64,000 nucleotides of DNA. It comes from DATHZQ01 sp965216945 (GTDB taxonomy: Bacteria > Actinomycetota > Acidimicrobiia > Spongiisociales > UBA5794). The stretch's first letter is position 1, and every line of letters begins with the position of its first letter. The stretch is taken from assembly GCA_965216945.1 (NCBI GenBank), contig CBDCGU010000003.1, forward strand, positions 1 to 64,000. The letters run 5' to 3'. The position numbers and the translations under genes are program-made. The notes beneath the pieces are model-generated. The model saw only the letters and a list, made by a program, of their open reading frames with translations, searched no databases and was not told the origin of the DNA. Below are positions 10,701 to 17,205 of the stretch, piece after piece.

Positions 10701-11214
10701 CCGATCCACCGAGCGGATGCGCTTCACCTTCCCCCGGCAACGCCGGCCTCCCTGGCTCTGCATCGCCGACTTCCACAAACCGGTCGGTGCTGCCGAGGGC
10801 GACTATGCGGCGTTCCACATCGCAACGATGGGCCGCCGTGTATCGGAGCGCGCCGCCGAGTTGTTTGCGGCAGATCGCTACCGGGATTACTTGTTCCTCC
10901 ACGGTCTCGGGGTGGAGATGACGGAGGCGCTGGCCGAGCTGTGGCACCGCCGCATCCGCGAAGAATGGGGATTCGCCGGCGAGGACGGTCCGACCATCCA
11001 GGGGTTGTTCCGCCAGCAGTACCGCGGCGGTCGATACTCGTGGGGGTATCCCGCGTGTCCCGATCTGGAGGACAACGTCAAGGTCGCCGAGCTGCTCGGC
11101 GCCGATCGCATCGGCGTCGATGTCGGTGAGCACACCGCGTTCCAGTACCAGCCGGAGCAAACGACGTCGGCCATCGTTTGCCACCATCCACAAGCCAAAT
11201 ACTTCATCACGTGA
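7747..11214 (+). CDS. metH: Cobalamin-dependent methionine synthase
   Basis: Transfers the methyl group of 5-methyl-THF to homocysteine through cobalamin. The 1155-residue protein has all modules: homocysteine-binding barrel (residues 1-310; ATGTSLQAVDLGPDD, zinc ligands in LNCATG and VVGGCCGTT), pterin-binding barrel (from VGERTNANGSRKFRELM, about 338), the cobalamin cap and Rossmann domain with GDVHDIGKNLVDI (about 728-740, His being the cobalt ligand) and the SAM-dependent reactivation domain with ETALFRNQWQF and RYSWGYPACPDLEDN. It is slightly shorter than E. coli MetH (1227). A frame stop at 7702 forces a start at or after 7705; GTG 7747 is the only good choice. It sits in one unit with metF 13 bases downstream, under the SAM-I-type riboswitch. 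Confidence 0.97.
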   Translation: MADYRAATRDRVVIFDGATGTSLQAVDLGPDDFGGPDFEGCNEILNLTRPDVVARLHAGFLDVGVDVIETNTFGGFAIPLDEYGIADRAYEIARAGAAIAAGVAADYATPDRPRWVAGSIGPGTKFPSLGQITYRELRDAYEIAARGLLDGGVDLFIIETMFDLLGLKAAVAACRRAMTATGREVPIQAQVTIELTGRMLPGTEIGAALAAVAPLGPAVIGLNCATGPVEMYEPLRHLSQSAPMPISAIPNAGLPSVVDGAMHYDLSPDALAEHHRHFITDLGVSVVGGCCGTTVEHLAAVVDMCRELEPKRRKPLLEPGATSIYSFTPFRQDTSFLIVGERTNANGSRKFRELMLAEDWDGCVQMAKEQVKESAHMLDLCVDYVGRDGVRDMDALASRLATQSSVPIVLDSTEPDVMQAGLEWLGGRGVLNSANLEDGDAAGSRADRVFRLAKEHGAAVICLLIDEEGQARDADWKLRIAHRLHNLAVDRYGLSPGDLIFDALTFPLSTGDDDLRGDAMATLEAVRRIKTDLPGVFTVLGVSNVSFGLKPAARHVLNSVFLHEAAATGLDAAIIHAGRIVPLTKIPDEQREVCLDLIYDRRSGGYDPLQRLLEVFADVTAAATVVEDRSGWSLEKRLSRRIVDGDRDGLEPDLDEALSAGMAPLAVINDILLDGMKVVGDLFASGEMQLPFVLQSAETMKQAVAYLEPHMDRSDTSGKGTIVLATVKGDVHDIGKNLVDIILTNNGYDVKNLGIKVGIQEMLEAFTTEEADAIGMSGLLVKSTLIMRDNLEELNRRGLGAVPVLLGGAALTRTYVEKDLRDVYAGPLFYGKDAFTALRVMERLDEMQRTGESDPTFGRVAEGRRLPDVPRRQHSAAALVPAPSPDVDSTAPVFTPPSLGSRIVKGVPLDAIAGYVNETALFRNQWQFRPEKGEKDAEFKERVRTVFREQLAAAREDDLLVPQVVYGFFPVAADGNDLVVFTDDSRSTERMRFTFPRQRRPPWLCIADFHKPVGAAEGDYAAFHIATMGRRVSERAAELFAADRYRDYLFLHGLGVEMTEALAELWHRRIREEWGFAGEDGPTIQGLFRQQYRGGRYSWGYPACPDLEDNVKVAELLGADRIGVDVGEHTAFQYQPEQTTSAIVCHHPQAKYFIT

Positions 11215-11227
11215 GGAGCCAGACCTG

Positions 11228-12175
11228 ATGAAGGTCACCGAACATCTGGAGCGGGCCGGCGGACCGCTCATCAGCTTCGAGATCATCCCACCACGTCGCG
11301 GCGGTCAACTCAGCAGCGTGTTGCAACTGGTCGACGAGCTCGCCAAGCACCGTCCTCCGTTCATCGACATCACGAGCCACGCCGCCGAGGTCGTCTACGA
11401 GGAGACACCAACGGGCTTCAGCAAGCGCATCAAACGCAAGCGACCCGGGACCTTGGGACTCTGCGCCCTGGTGCAGAACACCTTCGATGTCGATGCGGTC
11501 CCCCACGTGCTGTGCGAGGGATTCACGAGGGAGGAGACCGAGGACTTCCTCATCGAGCTGCGCTATCTCGGCATCGACAACGTGCTGGCCATCCGCGGTG
11601 ACTCGATCGGGTATGAGAAGTCACTGGAACACGGGCGAAGCCGGAATGAACACGCCACCGACCTCATCGCCCAGATCACCGACATGAACAAGGGCGTCTA
11701 CCTCGAGGAGTTGCTCGACGCCTCCCCGACCGAGTTCTGCGTGGGCGCCGCCGGCTATCCGGAGAAGCACTTCGAAGCGCCGAATCTCGAGGCCGACGTG
11801 GCACGGGTCGCCGAGAAGGTGGCCGCCGGCGCCGAGTACATCGTCACCCAGATGTTCTTCGAGAACGCTCATTTCTTCAGATTCGTGGATGAGTGTCGCC
11901 GGCTGGGTATCTCGGTACCGATCATCCCGGGCATCAAGATCCTGGCATCGAGGCGTCAAGTCACGAGCATCCCTCGCACGTTTCACTGCGACATCCCGCA
12001 GCAGCTGGTCGAAGCCGTCGCCGCCGCACCGGACGACCAGGTCGGCGAGCTCGGTGTGCAGTGGGCGGTTGCCCAGACGACGGAGCTGCTCGAGCGTGGC
12101 GTGCCTTCCGTGCATTTCTACGTGATGCAGAGTGCCCGCCTCGTCAATCGAGTCCTGGCACGGCTCGACGTGTGA
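11228..12175 (+). CDS. metF: 5,10-methylenetetrahydrofolate reductase
   Basis: Reduces methylene-THF to the methyl-THF used by MetH. The 315-residue protein opens with ISFEIIPPRRGGQ (the SFE-PP family signature), has FIDITSHAAEVVYEE, a DNVLAIRGDS loop and a C-terminal VTQMFFENAHFFRFVDECR that lines the FAD/folate pocket. ATG 11228 is preceded by GTGAGGAGCC, whose AGGAG is about 10 bases away; the longer frame to 11120 runs inside metH and is not used. Only 13 bases separate it from metH, so both should share the SAM riboswitch. A second, more divergent MetF-like gene lies at 37166. Confidence 0.95.
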   Translation: MKVTEHLERAGGPLISFEIIPPRRGGQLSSVLQLVDELAKHRPPFIDITSHAAEVVYEETPTGFSKRIKRKRPGTLGLCALVQNTFDVDAVPHVLCEGFTREETEDFLIELRYLGIDNVLAIRGDSIGYEKSLEHGRSRNEHATDLIAQITDMNKGVYLEELLDASPTEFCVGAAGYPEKHFEAPNLEADVARVAEKVAAGAEYIVTQMFFENAHFFRFVDECRRLGISVPIIPGIKILASRRQVTSIPRTFHCDIPQQLVEAVAAAPDDQVGELGVQWAVAQTTELLERGVPSVHFYVMQSARLVNRVLARLDV

Positions 12176-12246
12176 GAAGATCGCAGCGCTCCCGGCGGAC
12201 GTGAACATTGCACGGGCGTTCCACACCGACCATCATGCGCGACGAC

Positions 12247-13167
12247 ATGTCACGCCTTCTCGTCGTCGGAGCAGGACCGATCGGGACGGCCGCTACGGCA
12301 GCGGCCATCGACGACGGAGTCGTCGATCTCGTAGCCGGTGTCGTCGATCCGGACGGGGCGGCTCGGATGCGACTCGGCAATCGTTACGACGCTCCGATGT
12401 ACGCCTCGACGGTCGAAGTTCCCCGCGCCAGTGAAGGCGATCGCGCCCTCGTCGCCATCTCACCGAAGGTGGATGCCGTCGCCCCCGAGATCCTGCGGCT
12501 GCTGGCGCTGGGCTACGACGTGGTCTCGACGTGCGAGGAGCTCGCCTGGCCACCCCGCCACATGTGGAACGCCCTGCACACGGCAGCCCGCACCCACGGC
12601 CGCGTGATCGTCATGACGGGAGTGAATCCGGGATTCGTCATGGACCGCCTCCCCCTGCTCGCCACCTCGGCGTGCCGCAATGTGAAAGGCGTCATGGTCT
12701 CGCGACGCATCGACTCGGCGGCGCGCCGCGAGTCCTATATCGCCAAGACGGGCCGCGGTCTCGCCGTCTCCGGCTGGGAAGCTGCTGTGGCGGCAGGCAC
12801 CGTTGGACATCGCGGGCTCATTCCGTCGGCCCGGTTGCTCGCCCACTCGCTGAACTGGCCGAACCGGGACGTCACCGAGACGTTGGACCCGATCGAGAAG
12901 GGCGATCTCGTCTCGGGCTTCCGCCAGCACGTGACGCTCCGGGCCGGGGAGCGCACCATCGACCTCGATTTCGTGGTCGATTGGGGGCTGCCGGAGCCGG
13001 GTGACCGCATCGTCGTCGACGGCGAACCGCCCCTCCATCTCGAGATCCCCGGGGGCTACCACGGCGACTTCGGCGCAAGCGCCCAGATCGTGATGGCGCT
13101 GCGGCGCTGCACGGAGCTGGCCCCCTCCTTCTATCGCCCGACCGACCTGCCGTTGCGCTTCGGCTGA
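12247..13167 (+). CDS. Dihydrodipicolinate-reductase-like NAD(P)-binding oxidoreductase
   Basis: A 306-residue Rossmann protein: LLVVGAGPIGTAATAAAID at residues 4-22 is the dinucleotide fold, followed by the DapB-type VVSTCEELAWP and VMTGVNPGFVMD blocks (GxNxGF is typical of the 2,4-diaminopentanoate dehydrogenase and related DapB-like groups). It is not the lysine-pathway DapB: length and the middle region differ. The substrate is probably an amino or keto acid, unknown. ATG 12247 is taken because similarity starts at MSRLLVVG; an in-frame ATG at 12235 is equally possible and neither has a strong ribosome site. It lies 71 bases after metF, so it could be co-transcribed. Confidence 0.72.
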   Translation: MSRLLVVGAGPIGTAATAAAIDDGVVDLVAGVVDPDGAARMRLGNRYDAPMYASTVEVPRASEGDRALVAISPKVDAVAPEILRLLALGYDVVSTCEELAWPPRHMWNALHTAARTHGRVIVMTGVNPGFVMDRLPLLATSACRNVKGVMVSRRIDSAARRESYIAKTGRGLAVSGWEAAVAAGTVGHRGLIPSARLLAHSLNWPNRDVTETLDPIEKGDLVSGFRQHVTLRAGERTIDLDFVVDWGLPEPGDRIVVDGEPPLHLEIPGGYHGDFGASAQIVMALRRCTELAPSFYRPTDLPLRFG

Positions 13168-13204
13168 GGCGGGCTGGCGCGACCGTTCGATTAGCGTCTC
13201 TTCC

Positions 13205-14005
13205 ATGAGATTCCTGCGTGTGCTTCCTGCCGCCCTCCTCGTGCTGATCGTGCCTGCGGCGGCTGCCTCGGCCACGGAGGAGCCGACGGGGCCTGTCGAC
13301 TGTGGCGTGTTCGAGGGCGTCGTGTGCCAAGGGTGGTTCACCGATGACGCCGGCGTCGTCGACGACGACCAGCGGGTCGAGGACGCCATCGATCGCGTCG
13401 TGGGTCGCTACGGAAACGAGATCGCCGCAGTGATCGTCACCGACAGCCGGGGCCAGTCCCCGCGTGATTTCGCCTTCGGTCTCGGAAACGCGTGGGGCGT
13501 CGGGGGCCCCGGGCAGGATGGTGTCGTTGTGCTCGTCGCCCTCGACGAGCGACGGACCGAGGTGGTTCCGGGCGCCGGGCTCGAGATGAGCGACACTCGT
13601 GCGGAGAGTATCGCCGGTGCCGCCAACTCCTTCTTCGGCGTCGGCGATTTCGAGGGCGGAATGCTGGCGATCGTGGGTAGCCTCGAACAGGAGCTCGCCG
13701 CGCTGGGCACGGCTACCGCACCCGCACCGGTCGACACCCCGGTGACACCCCAGCCGGCCTCCGATGGCGGCAACGTCGGATGGGTGGTGCTGATCCTCGC
13801 GGCAGGCATTGGCGTCGTCGGCGCCGGCGCCGGCTACGTCTCCAATCGCCGCACCAAGCACAAGCGCATCGCGGACCGCAGAACCGAATTGATCAACGGC
13901 GATCTCGGAGCGCTCGAGCCGGCCGGCCACGAGCTGCCTCAGTTCGAGGAGTACGCCCGTCCCCCGCCCGCCACGGCCCCGGACGTAGGGACCAGCGCGC
14001 CCTGA
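13205..14005 (+). CDS. TPM-domain membrane protein, N-terminal part before a frameshift
   Basis: The predicted protein has a cleavable signal peptide (residues 1-22, ending AAAASA), a TPM/repair-of-photosystem-type domain (about 30-170; VIVTDSRGQSPRDFAFGLG, NAWGVGGPGQDGVVVLVAL, GAGLEMSD), and one transmembrane helix (VGWVVLILAAGIGVVGAGAG) followed by a basic cytoplasmic stretch. The frame ends at 14003-14005 shortly after HELPQFEEYARP, but protein-like sequence continues in the -1 frame up to 15537. Actinobacterial TPM proteins of about 650-750 residues with glycine-rich tails suggest one gene with a lost base, probably in the CCCCC run near 13970. TAGCGT at 13192-13197 with 7 bases to ATG indicates a leaderless start. 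Confidence 0.78.
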   Translation: MRFLRVLPAALLVLIVPAAAASATEEPTGPVDCGVFEGVVCQGWFTDDAGVVDDDQRVEDAIDRVVGRYGNEIAAVIVTDSRGQSPRDFAFGLGNAWGVGGPGQDGVVVLVALDERRTEVVPGAGLEMSDTRAESIAGAANSFFGVGDFEGGMLAIVGSLEQELAALGTATAPAPVDTPVTPQPASDGGNVGWVVLILAAGIGVVGAGAGYVSNRRTKHKRIADRRTELINGDLGALEPAGHELPQFEEYARPPPATAPDVGTSAP

Positions 14006-15537
14006 CGCAAGCGCTGTCCGCCGTCGCAGCAGGAAGCGCACCCCGGAGCCCGGACGCAATCCGGTTTGCCTGGACGGCCGGCCTCGTCGAGATGCTCGAA
14101 CGGGACCGGCTGGTCGCCGAGAGCGAGGTGCCATTGGAGCTGCGGGCCACCGATGAACGCCCGATACTCGAGGGCGCCGTCCAGCAGGCCGCCCGGGATG
14201 CTCTGGCCGTTGCGGTGGACGATGACGACACGTTCGATGTTCGTCGCCAGGAGCTGCAGCGGGTCATCGCATCACTGCGCCCCCACCGGGTAGCCGCCGC
14301 ACGCCAGAGAGCTGCCACCGCACTCGCCAACCAGCTGGTGGAGACGGAGGTCGGGGACGCCCTCCTCACCGACGAGGGCTCGCGGCTGGTGCGAGCCGCC
14401 GGCGCACTCGACCCCGGGGCCCCGGCACAACAATCCATCGACGAGCTCGCCGGGGTGTACGGCACCGCTCAGGCCAAGACCAGGAAGCTCGAATCGCTGT
14501 ACGCCGCGCTCCCCGCATCGACGGCCCGCCCGGCGGTCGCCGCCGCTCTCGCCGACGTCACGGACGACCCCGACATCGCCGTGGAGCGCTACGAGGAGGT
14601 GCGGGTGAAGCTGGAGGAGGAGGGAGCGGCCCTCAAGGCGGACGGGCTGTCGATCCCGGCCATCGCCGCGCTGCTCCTCATGAACAACGACCAGGACGAC
14701 CTGGAGGAGTTCGTCGACACCTACCGGGAGAACCGCAATCGTGGCTTCCCGGCAGACGAGGCCGTGGAGTACGCCCTGGCCGGCCTGCGCACATCGCGCG
14801 AGATCGAGTACGTCCGCGAGGAGGCGAAACGGCTCGACCTGCCCATCGCCATCACGGCGGCCCTCTTGCGGCGCCGCGACGACGGTCCCGAGGTGTATCG
14901 CCAACTGCTCGACCGCCTCGCCGGGCAAGGCGTGGAGACCGACGATCGACGAACGATCGCCGGGATACTGGCCGTGTCGCTCGAGCCTGCCCTCGCCATC
15001 GACCGATGGGTCGAAGCCCGCAACGCCCTGACCGCGTTGGGGCTCCAAGGAGCATACGCCGACATCGCCGCCGCCTTCGGGGCGTCCGACCCACGCGGTC
15101 CCCGGACCTTCGCTCTGGCCTACGCCGCCCAGCGCCAATCCCTGGCGCGCAGCACGATCGACGACGCCGACCGCTTCGCTCCCGAGCTCGCCCACGAGGG
15201 CACACGGCGCCAGGAGGACACGTGGACCGGCGAGCCCATACCTCGTGGTCTGTACAGCTTCGACCCGTACACGCTGCTCTTCTACCACTGGGTCATCACT
15301 CGCGGTCACCACGGCAGCTTCGGCTGGGAGCCCATCTACCGCGACCAGTCCTGGTCGCAGGACCGCGGTTCGTGGTGGGGCGGCACCGGCGGCTTCGGCG
15401 GCTGGGGCGGCGGTGGCGGCTTCGGGGGCGGCGGTGGTGGCTCGTCGTGGGGCGGCAGCTCGTGGGGCGGCGGTGGTTTTGGCGGGTTCGGTGGCGGAGG
15501 CGGGTTCGGTGGCGGAGGCGGCGGCAGCAGCTGGTAG
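13981..15537 (+). CDS. TPM-domain protein, C-terminal part after the frameshift
   Basis: Reading in the frame one base earlier than the preceding ORF gives RRDQRALTQALSAVAAG and then about 500 residues of charged, mainly helical sequence, a hydrophilic block containing YSFDPYTLLFYHWVITRG, and a glycine-rich tail made of GGFGG and GGGGGSSW units that ends the protein. Such Gly/Ser/Trp-rich tails are usual at the end of TPM-domain proteins. The first in-frame ATG is 14092, but the coding signal begins earlier, so the piece is best seen as the rest of the gene that starts at 13205. If translated separately it would be a soluble protein of about 480 residues. Confidence 0.7.
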   Translation, partial: GRRDQRALTQALSAVAAGSAPRSPDAIRFAWTAGLVEMLERDRLVAESEVPLELRATDERPILEGAVQQAARDALAVAVDDDDTFDVRRQELQRVIASLRPHRVAAARQRAATALANQLVETEVGDALLTDEGSRLVRAAGALDPGAPAQQSIDELAGVYGTAQAKTRKLESLYAALPASTARPAVAAALADVTDDPDIAVERYEEVRVKLEEEGAALKADGLSIPAIAALLLMNNDQDDLEEFVDTYRENRNRGFPADEAVEYALAGLRTSREIEYVREEAKRLDLPIAITAALLRRRDDGPEVYRQLLDRLAGQGVETDDRRTIAGILAVSLEPALAIDRWVEARNALTALGLQGAYADIAAAFGASDPRGPRTFALAYAAQRQSLARSTIDDADRFAPELAHEGTRRQEDTWTGEPIPRGLYSFDPYTLLFYHWVITRGHHGSFGWEPIYRDQSWSQDRGSWWGGTGGFGGWGGGGGFGGGGGGSSWGGSSWGGGGFGGFGGGGGFGGGGGGSSW

Positions 15538-15539
15538 CC

Positions 15540-16319
15540 GTGATCACCTCAACCGCCAACCCTCGCGTCAAGGCGCTCGCCCGGCTGAAACGACGCAGCG
15601 CTCGGGACACGACGGGCTCCTTTCCCATCGAGGGGATGCGGGCGGTGCAGCGGGCCGTCGCCGCCGGCTGGCCCCTGAAAGAGCTGATTGTTGCCCCTGA
15701 GCTGATGAGCGCCCCGGTGAGGGCATCGATCTCCACCGTGAGGCCGGCCGGGCTCGCCGTCACCGAGCTGGGCGAGGCGGCATTCCGCAAGATCGCCTAC
15801 CGGCAGCATCCAGATGGCGTCCTGGCTGTTGGGCACGCTGTCGACCTGACGCTCCAAAGACTCTCGCTCCCGCCCCATCCGCTGATCCTCGTCGCGGAGA
15901 GCATCGAGAAGCCGGGCAATCTCGGCGCCATGCTCCGCAGCGCCGACGGCGCCGGTGCGGACGCCGTGATCGCGGCGGATGTCTCCACCGACCCGTTCAA
16001 TCCCAACGTCGTGCGGGCCTCGCAAGGATCGCTCTTCACGGTGCCCCTTGCCGTGGCGACCGCAGCCGACACGATTGCCTGGCTCGATGCGCACGCCGTC
16101 TCCGTATTGGCGGCGGGCCCAGACGGGTCGACCGCGATCTGGGACACCGACCTCACCGGACCGACTGCGCTCGTGGTGGGCGGTGAACACGGCGGCCTCA
16201 CCGATCTCTGGGCGGGACGCACCCGCGTGGCCCTGCCGATGGCGGGTTCCGCCGACAGCCTCAATGCCGCCACCACCGCAGCAGTGTTGCTGTACGAGGC
16301 GGTGCGCCAGCGCCGCTGA
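15540..16319 (+). CDS. TrmH/SpoU-family RNA 2'-O-methyltransferase
   Basis: A 259-residue SAM-dependent rRNA or tRNA ribose methylase with a trefoil-knot fold. An N-terminal substrate-binding domain (residues 1-105; VITSTANPRVKALARLKRRS) precedes the three SpoU motifs: VAESIEKPGNLGAMLRSADG (motif 1), VVGGEHGGLTDLW (motif 2) and VALPMAGSADSLNAATTAAV (motif 3). The GTG start at 15540 is 2 bases after the TPM gene stop. The family includes RlmB and TsnR-type enzymes; the target base cannot be assigned. It is convergent with the zinc-ribbon gene. Confidence 0.9.
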   Translation: MITSTANPRVKALARLKRRSARDTTGSFPIEGMRAVQRAVAAGWPLKELIVAPELMSAPVRASISTVRPAGLAVTELGEAAFRKIAYRQHPDGVLAVGHAVDLTLQRLSLPPHPLILVAESIEKPGNLGAMLRSADGAGADAVIAADVSTDPFNPNVVRASQGSLFTVPLAVATAADTIAWLDAHAVSVLAAGPDGSTAIWDTDLTGPTALVVGGEHGGLTDLWAGRTRVALPMAGSADSLNAATTAAVLLYEAVRQRR

Positions 16320-16347
16320 GTGGGCCGTCCCGGCATGCGGGCCGGTC

Positions 16348-16560
16348 TCAGCCCGGGGCTCGATCCTCGTCGATGGCATCGTCGCGCTGGCACCAGCGGC
16401 ACACCACTCGGTCGATCCTCGACTCGAGGACCTCCTCCTCGTCGATCGTCATACCACCACCGAGGTCGTAGTGGGCGAACCGGCGACGTCGTACCGTCTC
16501 GTACACGTCGAAACGAGTGCGATTGCCGCAGTGCTCACACCGGTAGCTCCGCTCCGTCAC
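16348..16560 (-). CDS. Small zinc-ribbon protein
   Basis: A 70-residue protein with two CxxC pairs, YRCEHCGNRTRFDVYE near the N-terminus and VVCRWCQRDD near the C-terminus, which would bind one zinc. The rest is charged, with EEEVLESRIDRV before the second pair. The start is taken as GTG 16560, which overlaps the TGA of the upstream DsbA-like gene in a GTGA junction; an earlier in-frame GTG at 16578 is possible. No function is known to me; similar small ribbon proteins are common in actinobacteria. It is co-transcribed with the DsbA-like gene. Confidence 0.65.
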   Translation of the reverse strand: MTERSYRCEHCGNRTRFDVYETVRRRRFAHYDLGGGMTIDEEEVLESRIDRVVCRWCQRDDAIDEDRAPG

Positions 16561-17099
16561 GGCTTCACGAGACCCCACAGCCCGTCGTCTGCCAGCATCT
16601 GGTCGATCAGGTCGAGGCGAGGTCTCGCCCTCCCCATCTGGACCGCGGGCGTCGTCGTCACGTGGACGGCGGGCCCCTGCCGGGCAATGCTCGGCACTAC
16701 CGACACCCCGGCCTCCACCGCCGTCCGATGAGCCAGCACGAGGCTGCGATGCCCGACGTCGGGAATCGCTGCGAGCAGCACATCACCGTCGACGCCCGCC
16801 ACCTTCGCCGCGGCCCGGTAGGTCAGCTCCGCATCCAACGCATCGCCCTGGCTGTGCCGCAACGTGAACAGCGCCTGCCGCAACCGCTGCTGCCGCTCGG
16901 GTTCGATGACCGCCGCATGGGCGGCCAGCGCCCGCACTCCCGGCGTCATGTCCCCTGCGCTGCCGGGGCCGTCCACCGGGAAGCCCACCCACGTGACGTC
17001 CAGTGCGGCTCCCTCCTCGGCCGCCGTCGTCAACAACAAGAACAACCGCCAGGAGTCCGCCGACTCGAAGTCGAAGTACACGGTGCCGCTGAAGCTCAC
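16557..17099 (-). CDS. DsbA-like thioredoxin-fold protein lacking the active-site cysteines
   Basis: The 180-residue protein starts VSFSGTVYFDFESADSWR, aligned to the usual YFDFxCPYCY of the DsbA/FrnE family, but the CxxC positions are occupied by SADS. The remainder keeps the family layout: helical insertion (QQRLRQALFTLRHSQG), AAKVAGVDGDVLLAAIPD, and the cis-proline-like loop SVVPSIARQGPAVHV. With no cysteine in that site it cannot do thiol exchange; it may be an isomerase-like or binding member. GTG 17099 is chosen because similarity begins there; the frame extends to 17318 but antisense to the nuclease gene. It is divergent from that gene, with the LexA box in between. Confidence 0.6.
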   Translation of the reverse strand: MSFSGTVYFDFESADSWRLFLLLTTAAEEGAALDVTWVGFPVDGPGSAGDMTPGVRALAAHAAVIEPERQQRLRQALFTLRHSQGDALDAELTYRAAAKVAGVDGDVLLAAIPDVGHRSLVLAHRTAVEAGVSVVPSIARQGPAVHVTTTPAVQMGRARPRLDLIDQMLADDGLWGLVKP

Positions 17100-17153
17100 G
17101 TCGGCCGAGGGTACCAGCGGCCAGGCACTGCCCAGCTTTGTCTCGCTGGATGC

Positions 17154-17182
17154 TTGACTCGAACATATGTTCGATGTAGCGT
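17154..17182 (+). promoter_or_regulatory. SOS promoter: LexA box inside the -35/-10 spacer
   Basis: TTGACT (17154-17159) and TAGCGT (17177-17182) are 17 bases apart. Between and touching them lies a perfect 16-bp palindrome TCGAACATATGTTCGA (17159-17174) that contains the Gram-positive LexA consensus CGAAC-N4-GTTCG. A repressor on this site would block RNA polymerase directly. It shows that the downstream nuclease starts at 17206 and not at the ATG (17167) embedded in the operator. Confidence 0.88.
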
Positions 17183-17205
17183 CGCTGGCCCGAACGAGGA
17201 CGCAC

